Origin: Telopea speciosissima
Lineage: Eukaryota; Streptophyta; Magnoliopsida; Proteales; Proteaceae
DNA: 64,000 bases
Reading direction: 5' to 3'
NCBI RefSeq assembly: GCF_018873765.1
Contig: NC_057919.1
Coordinates: 24,034,698 to 24,098,697 of the forward strand
The notes under the pieces were generated by a model that did not search any database, was not told where the DNA came from, and saw only the letters and a program-made list of their open reading frames with translations. The translations under genes were made by a program, and so were the position numbers. This document shows positions 1 through 10,639 of this stretch, one piece after another (position 1 is the first letter of the stretch; each line of letters starts with the position of its first letter).

Positions 1-189
1 TACTACTTTTTAGATAAAATATTTTTTCTTTCCATTAAAAAAAAATAAATACAAGTGTCCTTAAAGTCCAGAAGGAGTTACATAGCAAAAGGGGTGAGGA
101 AGCAACAAACTTGGTGTGTAGTCAATGCCCATGGATTTTTTTTCTTCTTTTTATAACAAGTATCATCAGAGCCCATAGGGAATTACATA

Positions 190-524
190 GGCTACGTTTG
201 GTTGCAAGGGGAATTGAAGGGAAGGGAAATGAAAATTTTCAAACCTAAAAGAGAAACTTTTATAATAATTATCCGATATGATTATATAAACCATTTAAAT
301 TTCTTATCATATTTAGTAATTATATATTTTATATGTAATTTTTATTTTACTTTTTCAACTAAAAAGGAATTGGATGCAAAGTAAAGGAAAATTTAATAAC
401 CAAATATGGAATGATTTGAAGTTAGTGATATAGCCACATGGGGTAATCATTACAAAAGTTTCTTTTTTAGGTTAGAAAATTTCTCATCCTTTCCCTTTAA
501 TTTCCCTTACAATCAACCGGAGCC
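190..524. repeat. MITE in the copy 1 upstream flank
   Basis: The ends are inverted: GGCTACGTTTGGTTG at the left, and GGCTCCGGTTGATTG read on the other strand at the right. The similarity continues about 60 bp inward (AAGGGAA...AAATTTTC). The sequence around it resembles the upstream flank of copy 2 near 11.85 kb. Superfamily is unresolved because no clear target duplication is seen. Confidence 0.6.
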
Positions 525-847
525 ATGGTAAAGAAGGTGAGGAAGCAACAAACATTCTATCAAATTAATAATAATAATAAACGATCGAGTTTCCCTTCAA
601 ACATGATGAATGGAAAACCATTCACCAAGCACGAGAAAAATCATGGTTAAGTTTGGGAATTATTTTTGACTGTCGAATTAGAGCAAGACAGGTGTCAGAC
701 ATTCTAAGGAAAAAATTGATGGAAATTGAAAGATTTGAAACTGTGAGGATAAAAATCCATCAAAATCCTGTAATCAATACCCATGCGTTATTTTTTCCTT
801 TTTATATAACCCATGTGTTTTTCTCGTGTTTGGTGTCCATAGGAATT
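525..847 (+). other. Upstream flank of copy 1, no gene
   Basis: AT-rich promoter-side DNA. The last 70 bp or so (ATAACCCATGTG onward) match the flank of copy 2 at 11.97 kb. Nothing else is recognised. Confidence 0.4.
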
Positions 848-860
848 GCCTATAAAAGAG
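848..860 (+). promoter_or_regulatory. TATA box / core promoter, copy 1
   Basis: CCTATAAAAG lies about 35 nt before the ATG. The surrounding stretch (GTGTCCATAGGAATTG then CCTATAAAAG) recurs before copies 2, 3 and 4, so it is the conserved core promoter of the array. The implied 5' leader is very short. Confidence 0.7.
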
Positions 861-890
861 AACAACAAGAAGAGAGAGAGACAAATAGAT

Positions 891-2714
891 ATGGAGTTTG
901 TAGAAGGAAAGGTAGAAGAAGAGAAGGTGTTTGGGGGTGTGGTCTTTCCAAAAACACTGAACCCTCCAAAGGGAGGAGTGAATGAGATGAGTTATGGGGT
1001 GAATGAGTTAGTGGAAATGGTGAAAGAAAAGAGAGAATGGTTGAGTGAATTACTCCAAACCCACTCTGCTATTCTCTTCAGGGGATTTAGGGTCTCCACA
1101 GCACTAGAGTTTGGAAGAGTTGTGGAAGCATTTGGGTGGGAAGATATGGAATACGTTGGCGGTGCCGTACGTACAAAGGTAGCTGAGAAGGTCTACACTG
1201 CCAACGAGGCTCCCCTTGATCAGCTCATCAACTTCCACCATGAGATGGCCCTGGTTATTTACTTTTATATCTTTTGCCTCCCTTCTTCTTCTTGTTCTTT
1301 ATTTATTTATTGGAGAAAAGTTCTGTATGGAGAACAGACTTTGGATCTCCTACCCACATGGGGACAGCTGGGAACAGATCTGAACCCTCCATGGGGGTGT
1401 GAGACCCACCTCTAGGGTGCGGGATCCACTACCCATGGAGGATTCAGATCTGTCCCCACCAGTCCCCATGTGGGTAGCTGATCCGGATTCGAACATAGCC
1501 CTAGATACAGTGGGGGGCAAAATGATGGCTCTGCCCCCTATGAAAGGCGGAACTTTTGATCCGAGGCAAAATGACCACTTTGCCCCCTATGAAAGGCGGA
1601 ACTCCCGACCTAGATGCCAATGCTCTCTCATTGGTTGCCGCACACGGACCCATGTGCTCCCCCTTATTTATTTTATATCTTTCAATATAAACTTCTATTT
1701 TTTATTTTTTTTAAATTTAAATAATTATTATTACCCTGGTTCAATTGCTTTTAATTTCTATCATCTTTCTATCTGAACCGGATGGTTCAATCTTTCTAGC
1801 TATTGCCGATGGGCCTCTAATTAACCAAGCCCATTTGACAAACCCAAAGTGGGTTTAAAATGACTTTGTTTCTAAAAGTTATTTCTATCTGAACTGTTTT
1901 TATGCATGCATTCAATTTCTGTTTATTTTCCTAATTTATAATAAATTTAGTTAATCAAGATTGAGTAATAAATTAGAGTATTGGTTGGTTGTATGGATGC
2001 AGATCAAGAAATTCACTACCAAGGTATTTTTCTTCTGTTCCCAACCTTCTCCGGAAGGTGGTGAGACATCAATTGTGCCTAGCTACATCATAGCTGAAAA
2101 GATGGAAGAAAAAGTACCAGAATTCATGGCCAAATTATCTGAATTGGGTTTTGTTTTCCGGATTTATATGCCCAAAGAATTTGATCCTAATATTGTCGTT
2201 AGCAGGACATGGAAATGGTTTTTCAACACTGAAGATGAAGTTGAAGCTGAAAAGAGGTATAGAAAAACTCTCTGGAATTAAAAAAAAAAGGGGGGGGGGG
2301 GGTGGTAAATTGTTAGATTCCCATATGATTTTTAGAATTGATTTTTCTTTCTTCAATTTTCTTTGTAGGGCCAAGGAAATGTTTGATTGTAGTTCAATTA
2401 CCTTCAACAAGGATGGGAGTGCAGAAATTGTTTTTGGACCCATGAGCCCAATCAAGGAGTTTGGAGAAAGAAAAGTTTGGTGGTTTTCCATCTTAGGATA
2501 CTCAACTAATGGGAAAGAGTTGGGCATCAGCTTTGGGGATGGAAGTGCTTTTCCAGCAGAAGCCTTTGAGGCTATCAAGCAAGTTTTGAATGAGAATTGT
2601 GCTGATCTGAAGTGGCAAAAGGGAGACATCTTATTGCTTGATAATCTGAGTGTTCAGCATGCTAGGCGTCCTGGGAAGCCACCTCGTAGCATATTATTGT
2701 CTATTTGCAAGTAA
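891..2714 (+). CDS. Clavaminate synthase-like dioxygenase, copy 1 (3 exons: 891-1253, 2003-2256, 2369-2714)
   Basis: Predicted 320-residue Fe(II)/2-oxoglutarate oxygenase of the TauD/TfdA fold, family of Arabidopsis At3g21360, whose substrate is unknown to me. Intron 1 is phase 0 (GT at 1254, AG at 2001-2002). Intron 2 splits an Arg codon (GT at 2257, AG at 2367-2368). Visible landmarks: the RGFRV turn near residue 65, the FHHEM iron-binding HxE motif (H116, E118) at the end of exon 1, GGET in exon 2, and LLLDN...HARRP near the C-terminus with distal iron ligand H303 and nearby arginines (305, 306, 312) that should include the 2OG anchor. Length matches the family (about 320-330). I start at ATG 891, which lies about 35 nt after a TATA box; the open frame extends upstream but without an ATG. 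Intron 1 carries a MITE with a nested foldback, and intron 2 a 13-G tract. It differs more from copies 2 and 4 than they do from each other. Confidence 0.9.
1320..1665 (+). repeat. GTTCTCTGTG-family MITE, in intron 1 of copy 1
   Basis: It occupies the same intron position as the elements in copies 2 and 4 and shares their internal ACAGTGGGGG...ATGATGG...CCCCCTATGAAAGG block, here partly repeated twice. A different foldback (1341-1490) is nested inside. The right end has decayed, so the end coordinate is approximate. Confidence 0.55.
1341..1490. repeat. Nested foldback element in intron 1 of copy 1
   Basis: Long inverted repeat. CTACCCACATGGGGAC on the left returns as its complement GTCCCCATGTGGGTAG on the right. 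ACAGATCTGAA and CCTCCATGGG also pair with downstream counterparts. The loop is about 40 nt. It is absent from the matching MITEs of copies 2 and 4. Confidence 0.6.
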
Positions 2715-2726
2715 AAGAAGTGACCC

Positions 2727-2878
2727 CTCCTCCCCTATCGCCTGCAGCAAGTCAGGTCTTTTCTAGAATAAGTCTTGGTCCTTCGTGGGCTCCTCTTGGC
2801 GGGTTTGTTGTCGTGGCCCCTTCGTGGGTCTGTCCCTAGTGGATCTAGTGGGCTAAATTTGAACAAAATAAATAAATG
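2727..2878 (+). mobile_element. Short retro-insertion directly after the copy 1 stop codon
   Basis: A 152-bp insert is flanked by a 12-bp direct repeat, AAGAAGTGACCC (2715-2726 and 2879-2890). Copies 2 and 4 carry the same downstream sequence uninterrupted, which gives the empty site. The insert ends in an A/T-rich AAAATAAATAAATGA tail. This fits a 5'-truncated LINE or SINE-type insertion, an inference because no coding part remains. Confidence 0.6.
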
Positions 2879-2921
2879 AAGAAGTGACCCTTGACACCTT
2901 TTTTCCTTTCCAATTTGTAAT

Positions 2922-3470
2922 AAGGATGTCAATGGATATTTGAAAATCCGTATTTAATCCGCATTCGTATCCGTTTAGGAGATTCGAATCCATCCGAAAA
3001 CTATCAGATACGAATATGATAATCCCCTATCAGACCAATTATTATCCGATTCGTTTAGCAATCCGACGGTAATGAAATGTCAAAAATATATCTTTGTGTC
3101 TGTCTATCTGGTTAAGTTTTTTTATTTTTATTATTTTATAATTTAAGATAATGTGATTCTTTTTCTAGATTTTCTATTGGTTTATATATATTGTTTTATG
3201 CATCACATATCTATTAAAATAAATAAAAAATAAAATAAAAAAATAGAAAACATAAGAAAATCGACTAAGAAGCGTAGAAGAAAGGGTAGTTGCTGAACTT
3301 TCAAGTCTCAATCTAAACCTTGTCAACAAAACGGTAAAGATGTCAACGAATAGGATATTATCTGAATCCGTCCGAAAACTGATAGAATATTATCTGAATC
3401 CGTTTGAATATAATCGGATACGAATATGATAATGCCACTAGCCGATCGAATTCGATCCATTTACATCCTT
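2922..3470. mobile_element. TIR element (MITE) with 10-bp target duplication, 3' of copy 1
   Basis: The termini AAGGATGTCAATGGAT and, inverted, AAGGATGTAAATGGAT are flanked by AATTTGTAAT on both sides (2912-2921, 3471-3480). The corresponding downstream DNA of copies 2 and 4 is uninterrupted. The interior repeats AATCCG/ATCCGAA motifs and a second terminus-like GATGTCAACGAAT near 3350. A duplication of 9-10 bp suggests the Mutator superfamily (inference). Confidence 0.7.
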
Positions 3471-3799
3471 AATTTGTAATAATGGTCTAATAAAAATAAG
3501 CCTTGAAAGTGGTTATATATGTTCTATGGATGATAGAAGTTTTATCTAGTAAAGATTTCCCTTTTTTTTTTTTCTTTCTTCTCGAACTTGGCATCGTTGG
3601 ATGTCCGAGCTGGCAGTAAAAATTCCACCTATTCCTTCAGGAATTGAAACACAGTTAATGGTGCACCCTGTCCAGATCATAGAATGGTACATAGGTAATT
3701 GTAATCAAGGAAAGAAGCAGTGGATTGGCTATTCTTTTTAAATGGCAAGACCTTCTCTTGTTCTTTCTTCTAAATATCAAACACATCAACCTTGATTTG

Positions 3800-4254
3800 T
3801 AGGGGTGTCTACGGGCCGAGTTGGGTTAGGCTTGCCCTAAACCCTAGACCAACATTAGGAGCCTTAACCTAAATTCAAGCCTAGCTGGACCCTGCCAGGG
3901 CCAACTCAGCCCGACCCTAGCATGGTTTTCTCAAGCCCGGCCCATTGAGTTGTAGAACTAACAAAGCTCAATAACAACCCACTTAACAAAGCCTAGGATA
4001 TTAAAGTTTTTTTTTTTTTTTCCGAAGAGGATGCTTCGCGACTCAAACCCTTGACCAATTGGACACAATGGAGGAACCTTGACCGGTGCACCAAGGCCCG
4101 CTCTATAAGTGTTATTTAAATATATATTATATAATACAAGGTCGAGGCCTCAACCTAGGCCCGGCCAGGCCCTGCCAGGGTCAGGAAAACATTAAACCCA
4201 GCCCTGTCCAGGCTCAGGGCGGGTTCGGCTGGCCGGGTTTTTTTGACAACCCTA
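3800..4254. mobile_element. hAT-like MITE
   Basis: Ends are TAGGGGTGTC and GACAACCCTA, with an 8-bp direct repeat TTGATTTG at 3792-3799 and 4255-4262. The interior is rich in GGCCCGGC/GCCAGG motifs. The 8-bp duplication is the hAT signature. No transposase is present. Confidence 0.65.
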
Positions 4255-4262
4255 TTGATTTG

Positions 4263-5690
4263 AATCAGGCAGTTTTGAACATGTAGTGGTGATGCCAATG
4301 GTCTGGTCTTCTCTACTCTCAAAGATATTTCTGCGCTAAATATATCAAGGCAGGGGAAAGGGCAATGGTGAGTATTGTGAGCCTGCCAGCTACAATGGAA
4401 AGAACGAAACAGGGAGGTGGAATCGAAGCTGGAGAGGAAGAGGGAGAGGATAAGGGAATTGTTAGTGCCATCTCACTGGGGCAAAAGAGTGAGGTTACAA
4501 AATCTTTTTGCAACCTTCTTGGTTATAAATAGACACACCCTCACACCCATAATTAAAAAAACCTCTTGCAAACAATTTACAAAGCATACCACTAGCACTA
4601 AAATTTTGTCCAATCACGAACAAATATTTCCTCTCTTGGTATTCATCCTATACAGGAAATAGATTCTTTTTTTATTTCTGATAAAAAAAAATGGATTCCT
4701 TGTCATGCATCTCTTTTATCTACTAAAAATTCCAGAAATCTAGAGTAATGATATATAGTATGTCGGTGTCAACCATTAATAAACTAAAATCCATAATTCC
4801 CAACTGCATTGACAAGTACCTCCAGGTATATAACTCAGGTATATAAGAACCAATTCTAAATTGCCATTGAGAATCATATTCTTTAACAACGGACAAGTAA
4901 ACCATTCAAGATTCTCATATGATCTAGTGTTGGAAAGAAATTGAGAATATTGGTGTACGGGCATGCATAGAAGGATCATCGCCAATGCAAGCAAGCCATC
5001 TAAAACTAAGTTCAATGTTGAATAGTGAGTAGTGTATGCGGGTAAGTTTCTTTACAAACTCCGATTTTGAGCATTCTCAGGCTGACGTCTAAGGGAAAAT
5101 CATCACCGACCTAAGGAAAGACACAACCGATGTCAAAAAATCCTTATCCAACGTAGACAAAAGAAAAAATAAATTCAAGTCTGGTTCAGAGCAAAAAGAA
5201 ATTTCAAAGATCGAAGTATATTGTTGCATTATTTCACCAAGTTTACCAAATGAGGATCAGAATGGGACCAAACGTACTGCACATAACAAATTATTGTAAA
5301 AGTGAAACAATCTTAAAGAAATTGTGAAGAAAAAAAAAGAGAGTTTAATGTTGATTTACTGGTGTGATGACTCACCTTTTGATGGTTGAAAGAAATCTGG
5401 AACAGGTCCATGGTCTTTACTTCTGACTCATTAATTCCTCCTACCAAATACCAATTACTAAAATCCAGTTATTATTGAAAAACCTTGAGACATGAGGTGC
5501 AATTTTGTGAGTGTGGAAGATTGACATCCTGTATGACTGTGTTTCAGAATGTCTTAACCTATCATCAACAATTTGGTATGGAGTTATCCAACATTTTTAT
5601 ATGGCTAATTGAGATTTATTCTTATATAAATATATATGTTATTTCCTTTAAGAGTTCATTGCCTTCTTCTACTTCTTCCCATATATGAGC
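4263..5690. other. Intergenic, nothing recognised
   Basis: AT-rich. Open frames are short and show no family motif or codon structure. I see no repeat structure. Confidence 0.4.
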
Positions 5691-6242
5691 GATACATGAG
5701 TCACCCAGAAGATGGTAATAAGTGAAAATGGCGGCGGAAGCGCAATGATACAATATCTATTATAAAAATTTAATGAAGTAAGGATCTTAATGAACACATA
5801 TGATATCGATAATGAATAGGGTCTATAGGTTACTTAAAACACACAAGTAACGCACTCCTCCAAATGACCAAAACCTTTTGCTTAAGGTCACGATCTCCGT
5901 CTACGCCACTCCCAATGACTAAAACCCTTTGCTTAAAGAGGAAGATGAGACTTTTTTTTTTTTCTTTCTTCAACTCTCTTTTAATTGTGGTGTGCAACTT
6001 ATAAGTGTTTGAGTCATAGCCTCTCTTTTATAGAGAAGTTAGTATGAAGTTTACAATCTAATGGAGTAAAATGTGCCATGTGGTGTGATCATAAAGGATG
6101 AAGTTTAAACTATCCTTAATTGTACATAATGATGACACTAAAAAAAGCTTAATTTGAAAACCCCAATTTTATTCCATGGTTATTAAGTCTGTTGCGATAT
6201 TGATAGTGTTGGGGGCGGGGCAGGGGGAGGGGGAAGTGTAAT
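5691..6242. other. Intergenic, possible LTR debris
   Basis: It contains two near copies of an AAATGACCAAAACC...TTTGCTTAA phrase (about 5860 and 5915) and a G-rich tract near 6210. The texture suggests a decayed LTR, but no termini are found. Confidence 0.3.
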
Positions 6243-6677
6243 GAAAATATCTACAAGGGCAATTATTATCACTCCCCTACACTTAGCTTATATTTACTAA
6301 AACTCCCCTATCTTAAACTTATTTTTTGATATTCCTCTCCTTTTAAACTTTTACATCTCCTACTCGTCTCATTTTTTTAAATACCTAGATTGCCCTTCCT
6401 TTTCACCTGGTAACCTGCTAATTTATTCGTTCTTAGTGATCGAGTGGCTCACAAGTTGAAAATATCTACCAGGGACAATTACTATCACTCCCCTGCACTT
6501 AGCCTATATTTACTAAAACTCCCCTACCTTAAACTTATTTTCTGATATTCCTCTCCTTTTAAACTTTTACATCTCCTACTCCTCGCATTTTTTTAAATAC
6601 CTAAATTGCCCTTCCTTTTCACCTAGTAACCTGCTAATTTATTTATCCGTTCTTAGTGATTGAGTGGCTCACAAGTT
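6243..6677 (+). repeat. Tandem duplication of a 215-220 bp unit
   Basis: Two adjacent units (6243-6457 and 6458-6677) both run from GAAAATATCTACNAGGG to GTGGCTCACAAGTT. They differ by scattered substitutions and a few-base insertion in unit 2. No ORF. Confidence 0.85.
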
Positions 6678-7708
6678 GCTTTTACCAAATCAAGAAAGAA
6701 CCAACCGGTTAACACTTCTGTTTCTCTATTTCTTTGTTTTTTGTTCTTGAGAACAACAAAAAAAGTAGAAATTAGATTGTTAACACCGGTTCAATTTTTT
6801 ATTTCTGGGAATGAACCGGGACAAAAAAATAGCTGAGAAATTATAACGAAGCTCCAAATTGAAACTTCTCTATTCCAAAAATAAAACAAAAAAAAAGGGG
6901 GGTGGGGGTGCTCGACCTATCTCCACAATTCTCTTCTTGGCAAAGACTCCATCGCTACCACCACCTCCATTGCCACCACCTCCACAACAACAATTGGAAG
7001 TTCTCCACTCGTACTCTTGTCGAGTGAAGCCCATCGCTCGCGAAGGTTAAGTTTCCCCCCCAGCTTGCATTTTCAGTGTGAGATTTCCAACTTCGTTAAG
7101 TTACTGGGGTTGATGACATAGGAACGAGATAAGTGGTTCGGCACGAAGTGAGCTTGGCTGCCTCAAGTGGCAGATCTCCCACTGATCGACAAACGGAATT
7201 GCACTCGGTCTGCACCTCCACTGCCGACGCCACCACCACCGCCTGCACCGTCACCACAACCTCCTCCTCCACCACAATCTCCACTTCCACACCTCCTCCT
7301 CCTCCCCACCACCACCACTACCTTCACCGCCACCTTCTCCTTCACCAACATTGTCATTGCCACCACCACCACCATTGTTGCCACCACTGCCTCTGCACAA
7401 CACCATCTCCATCAAATTTTTGGGTATTCAATGGCATTTTGAAATTTTATCACAGTTCCAAAAACAAAATTTATTACGCATAACAAACATGTTTCTTTAT
7501 TTTTTTTTTTACCTAAAAATAGAACTTACTATGCATTATCGAACACATTTTTTGTCAAGAAAATTGGCACAGTAATATAAATAAAAGATCCATGCATGCT
7601 ATTTTACAAACTTGGGTTGACAGAGCTCCATAACCTCTATTTGATTTTAATAAACTTAAAATTTAAATATGGTCGAGTAGCATTCATGGCATAGTATCAT
7701 TCTATCAA
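6678..7708. other. Intergenic with CCA/CAC-rich low complexity
   Basis: Positions 6950-6990 and 7205-7400 are dominated by CCACCACC/CTCCTC runs that open proline/threonine-rich frames in several registers. There is no domain, start context or splice pattern. Confidence 0.5.
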
Positions 7709-7790
7709 GTCACTTTGGCCGAGTGGTTAAGGCGTGTGCCTGCTAAGTACATGGGGTTTCCCCGCGAGAGTTCGAATCTCTCAGGTGACG
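7709..7790 (+). tRNA. tRNA-Ser(GCT)
   Basis: The acceptor stem GTCACTT pairs with AGGTGAC (7783-7789). The D-arm contains TGGCCGAGTGGTTAAGGC. The anticodon stem-loop has anticodon GCT at 7742-7744 (loop CTGCTAA). A long class II variable arm (GGGGTTTCCCC) follows, then the T-arm with GTTCGAATC. There is no intron, CCA is not encoded, and the 82-nt length is normal for plant serine tRNA. A and B box promoters are internal. Confidence 0.97.
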
Positions 7791-7811
7791 GGTCAATTTG
7801 ATACAATAATC

Positions 7812-7820
7812 TTTTTTTTT
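7812..7820 (+). terminator. Pol III terminator of tRNA-Ser
   Basis: A run of nine T begins 22 nt after the tRNA 3' end. Confidence 0.75.
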
Positions 7821-7926
7821 AAACTCCCCCAAATCATCATATTATAAACAAAAGCAATTATTATCTATAAGGAAGTACATAATCGTTTTTTTTTAACTCC
7901 TAGTCACCATGTTAAAAAAACAAAAA

Positions 7927-8353
7927 GGGCAAATTACATCATTAGCTACTTTTGGGTTTTCATTTACAAAATTGTCCACTCTACGTTTGAGTTAACAAAA
8001 ATAGACAAAAACAAATTAAGGTTTACAAAACTAGATAAAATAGTGTCTCTCCCTCACACACTTACTTTTTAAGACATTTTTACCCCTGTCATTGCCTTCT
8101 CGCCTAGGTATCCTCCGTTCCCTGTAACCCTACCCTTGTCCCAGCCACCACCATTCTCTGCTACCCCAAGTAACAGAGGAGAAAAAAAAAAAAAATTTTA
8201 TTTAGAGGGGAACTGCCGAAGAAGGAAGGAGAGTCACTGTTTTGTCTAGTTTTGTAAAACTAAACTTGTTTTTGTCTATTTTTGTTAATTCAAATATAGG
8301 GTGGACAGTTTTGTAAATGAAAACTCAAAAACAGCTAATCATGTAATTTTTCC
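7927..8353. repeat. MITE with long (about 120 bp) inverted arms
   Basis: The left arm (AAATTACATCATTAGCTAC..., CATTTACAAAATTGTCCAC...) is repeated inverted at the right (...TAGCTAATCATGTAATTTTT). The loop holds CT-rich DNA. It is missing from the paralogous block near 14.8 kb. Poly-A on both sides hides the target duplication. Confidence 0.75.
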
Positions 8354-8457
8354 AAAAAAAAATAGTGAATTGCAATTATTATCCATAAAGAAGTACATAA
8401 TCTTTTTTCTTTTTTTTTTTAACTCCAAATCATCATATTAACAAAAGATGCCAAATG

Positions 8458-8570
8458 TTTTCGGAGACGTAGAAAATGTCCAAACACATGGGGATAGGTA
8501 AAATGACCATCCTGCCCTCTAAATGACAGACCTATGTGTCAGGGCACAGGCTGCACTTCGGTACAGAGAA
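8458..8570. repeat. GTTCTCTGTG-family MITE, decayed
   Basis: It carries CAAACACATGGGGATAGGTA, AAATGACCATCCTGCCC and a terminal GTACAGAGAA. It is paralogous to 14889-15010. Confidence 0.5.
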
Positions 8571-8904
8571 TATCAACCCTAAAAAGTACAAAAAAATAGT
8601 GACATGCAATTATTATCTAAAGAATTGTAGTGACAAAAGCATGAAAACACTACGCAATAAAGCCATAGTGATACCAACAAGTGTTGTCAGAGATCACAAG
8701 GAGTTAGTGACATGCAATTATTATCTAAAGACCTGTAGTGACAACTGTTACATGACAGTGAAAGAGGTTCCATTGGGTCCACTCCTGTACAGAGCCATGC
8801 AAAAGCAATTCCAACATATTAGCTTTATTAAAAAAAAGAAAAGTTTTTTGATAAGATAAAAAATCAAAAAAAAAAATCACTCCTGTAAAAAACCATGCAA
8901 AAAC

Positions 8905-9590
8905 TGTTGGAAAAAACTCTGTTCGAAGAAGGAAACTTCAAACTGCTTTGAACACGATCTCGCTATCTTAAAGGAGATATTTGCTCCACACGACAAATTC
9001 ACCTTCAGAAATCAACAAAGCAATAAATATAAAACACAGAACTCCACTTAGAGATACTGAATTGTAAGAGGGAGAGATAATTCGTTTGAACACATGACTC
9101 CTATTTTATAGAAGTAGAGCACCTCTTCTGAATAGACATATCTATTCATTCTGTATCCATTAGATCAATTGCCATATGATCTAACGGTCCAGATTAAACC
9201 AGAGATGAACCTGTTCACAACAGTCATATCCTATCAGACGTGACCTTAGGATCTTCTAATCCGACGGATCTGATCATTTAAAAAAAAACAACGTACTAGA
9301 TCAGATCGCTTGCATCGCGATGCAAGTGCTAAGTGCGTGCGTACGCCACTAACGCCTCTATAGCCCACTGCCCACGCCGCGTGTGTGCGTGCGCGTGTGC
9401 GGACGGCTATGCCGTCCTCGCATATACACTGTAGAATGTCTCCCTTTTCCGATTTAATTCAAGAGATAAAGAAGATAATATAATAAATACCATTTATAAC
9501 TTTTGTAGTTTTCCGATGTGGGACTAAAGCATTTTTCCCAAAATAACAAATTATTTATATAATCTCTCTTTTATTACAATCTATCTAACA
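8905..9590. mobile_element. Solo LTR (686 bp)
   Basis: The unit starts TGTTGGAAAAAACTC and ends ATCTATCTAACA (TG...CA), with a perfect 5-bp direct repeat AAAAC on both sides (8900-8904, 9591-9595). The paralogous site near 15710 is uninterrupted. No internal domain or second LTR adjoins it, so it is best read as a recombination product of a full element. GC-rich palindromic patches lie at 9300-9420. Confidence 0.8.
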
Positions 9591-9826
9591 AAAACAAGCA
9601 AACACCAGGCAATAAAGCTTTGGTGACACCAACAGGTGTCGTCAAGGCCCATAACATACTTAAGCATTGATATAATAAATATGTGTTTTTTATCAGATCG
9701 GGTATTGCACATGTATTATACGTATTGTATGCTTGATATATTTTTTTTCAAAAAAAATAAAATCCAAAGATAAACTAAAATCCCCAAATCCCTTGGACTT
9801 TCCGATTGAAGAATAGAAGCAGCCAA

Positions 9827-10339
9827 AAGGGTGTCAATTTAGACTGATCGTATAAAATCGTATCAAACTGTACCAAAGAAGATTTGGTATGGTTTTGACA
9901 TGGAAAAATAGAATCTTTTTTGGTTCGATATCGTATTGATTTCTAAGCGCATTTGATATATATCGAATTATACTGAATTCTCTACTTTTGTACTGAATGG
10001 AGGTTAGATGTGTTATTGACTTGTTGTGTTTATATATATATAGTATAACTATAAAATAAAATAATATTAAAATAAAAAATAAAAAAAATAAAAAAAAATT
10101 TACCAAAGAAATGTAAAGAACATACTAAATATAATAGATTTCATATTATATATATTAATTTATACATATAATATAAGAAACCATATAACAAATACCACAT
10201 ACCGTAACAAATTATATACCGAATAAAACCATATATCAAACTGGTACCATCGGTATGTGAAAATGCTACCGTACTCAGTGTGGGGTTTTTGAATTCAGTA
10301 CCATATCGAATACTGGTACTATACCATATTGACACCTTT
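9827..10339. repeat. TIR repeat element, block I copy
   Basis: Ends are AAGGGTGTCAATTTAG and ...CATATTGACACCTTT (inverted). The interior is AT-rich with repeated ATACCG/GGTACC phrases. The sister copy is 15969-16472. Short frames in it are not genes. Confidence 0.7.
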
Positions 10340-10639
10340 GGACAAAGTGAAAACTTATTTTATACCGTTGCAAAGAATAAAGACAACTTACAAAAAAAAG
10401 TGTAAGGACAAAGTGAAGTTAACTTATTTTACACTGAATAAGAAACTGGTGATAAGACTGTTACTACCACACACAACTGATGATAGTTCGAATATGAAAC
10501 CATTTTTAAAAAAACCAGACCATCGGTATAATATCGGTATTGAAAATGAAGTTTGTATTCAGTACGATACAGTTTTTGGTATTTACTTTTTATCTTCTGT
10601 ATTGAATCGAAACCTTATTGAGTTCCCGAGCCAATTGAC

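Noticed and set aside
846-890. Upstream extension of the copy 1 open frame beyond the ATG at 891
   Set aside because: It has no ATG, overlaps the TATA box and is not conserved in the other copies' proteins.
2290-2302. G13 tract (and G tracts near 36140 and 36781) as functional G-quadruplexes
   Set aside because: Single homopolymer runs in introns; could be sequencing-length artefacts and show no conserved spacing.
2135-2629. Long minus-strand open frame over exon 3 of copy 1
   Set aside because: A shadow of the real + strand exons; no family resemblance.
7133-7483. Proline/threonine/histidine-rich frames that could be a cell-wall protein
   Set aside because: Produced by a CCA/CAC simple repeat and open in several registers on both strands, with no signal peptide or supporting splice pattern.
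8536-8859. 107-codon frame in the duplicated flank
   Set aside because: Lies in repeat DNA containing a direct repeat; the same frame is not kept in the sister block.
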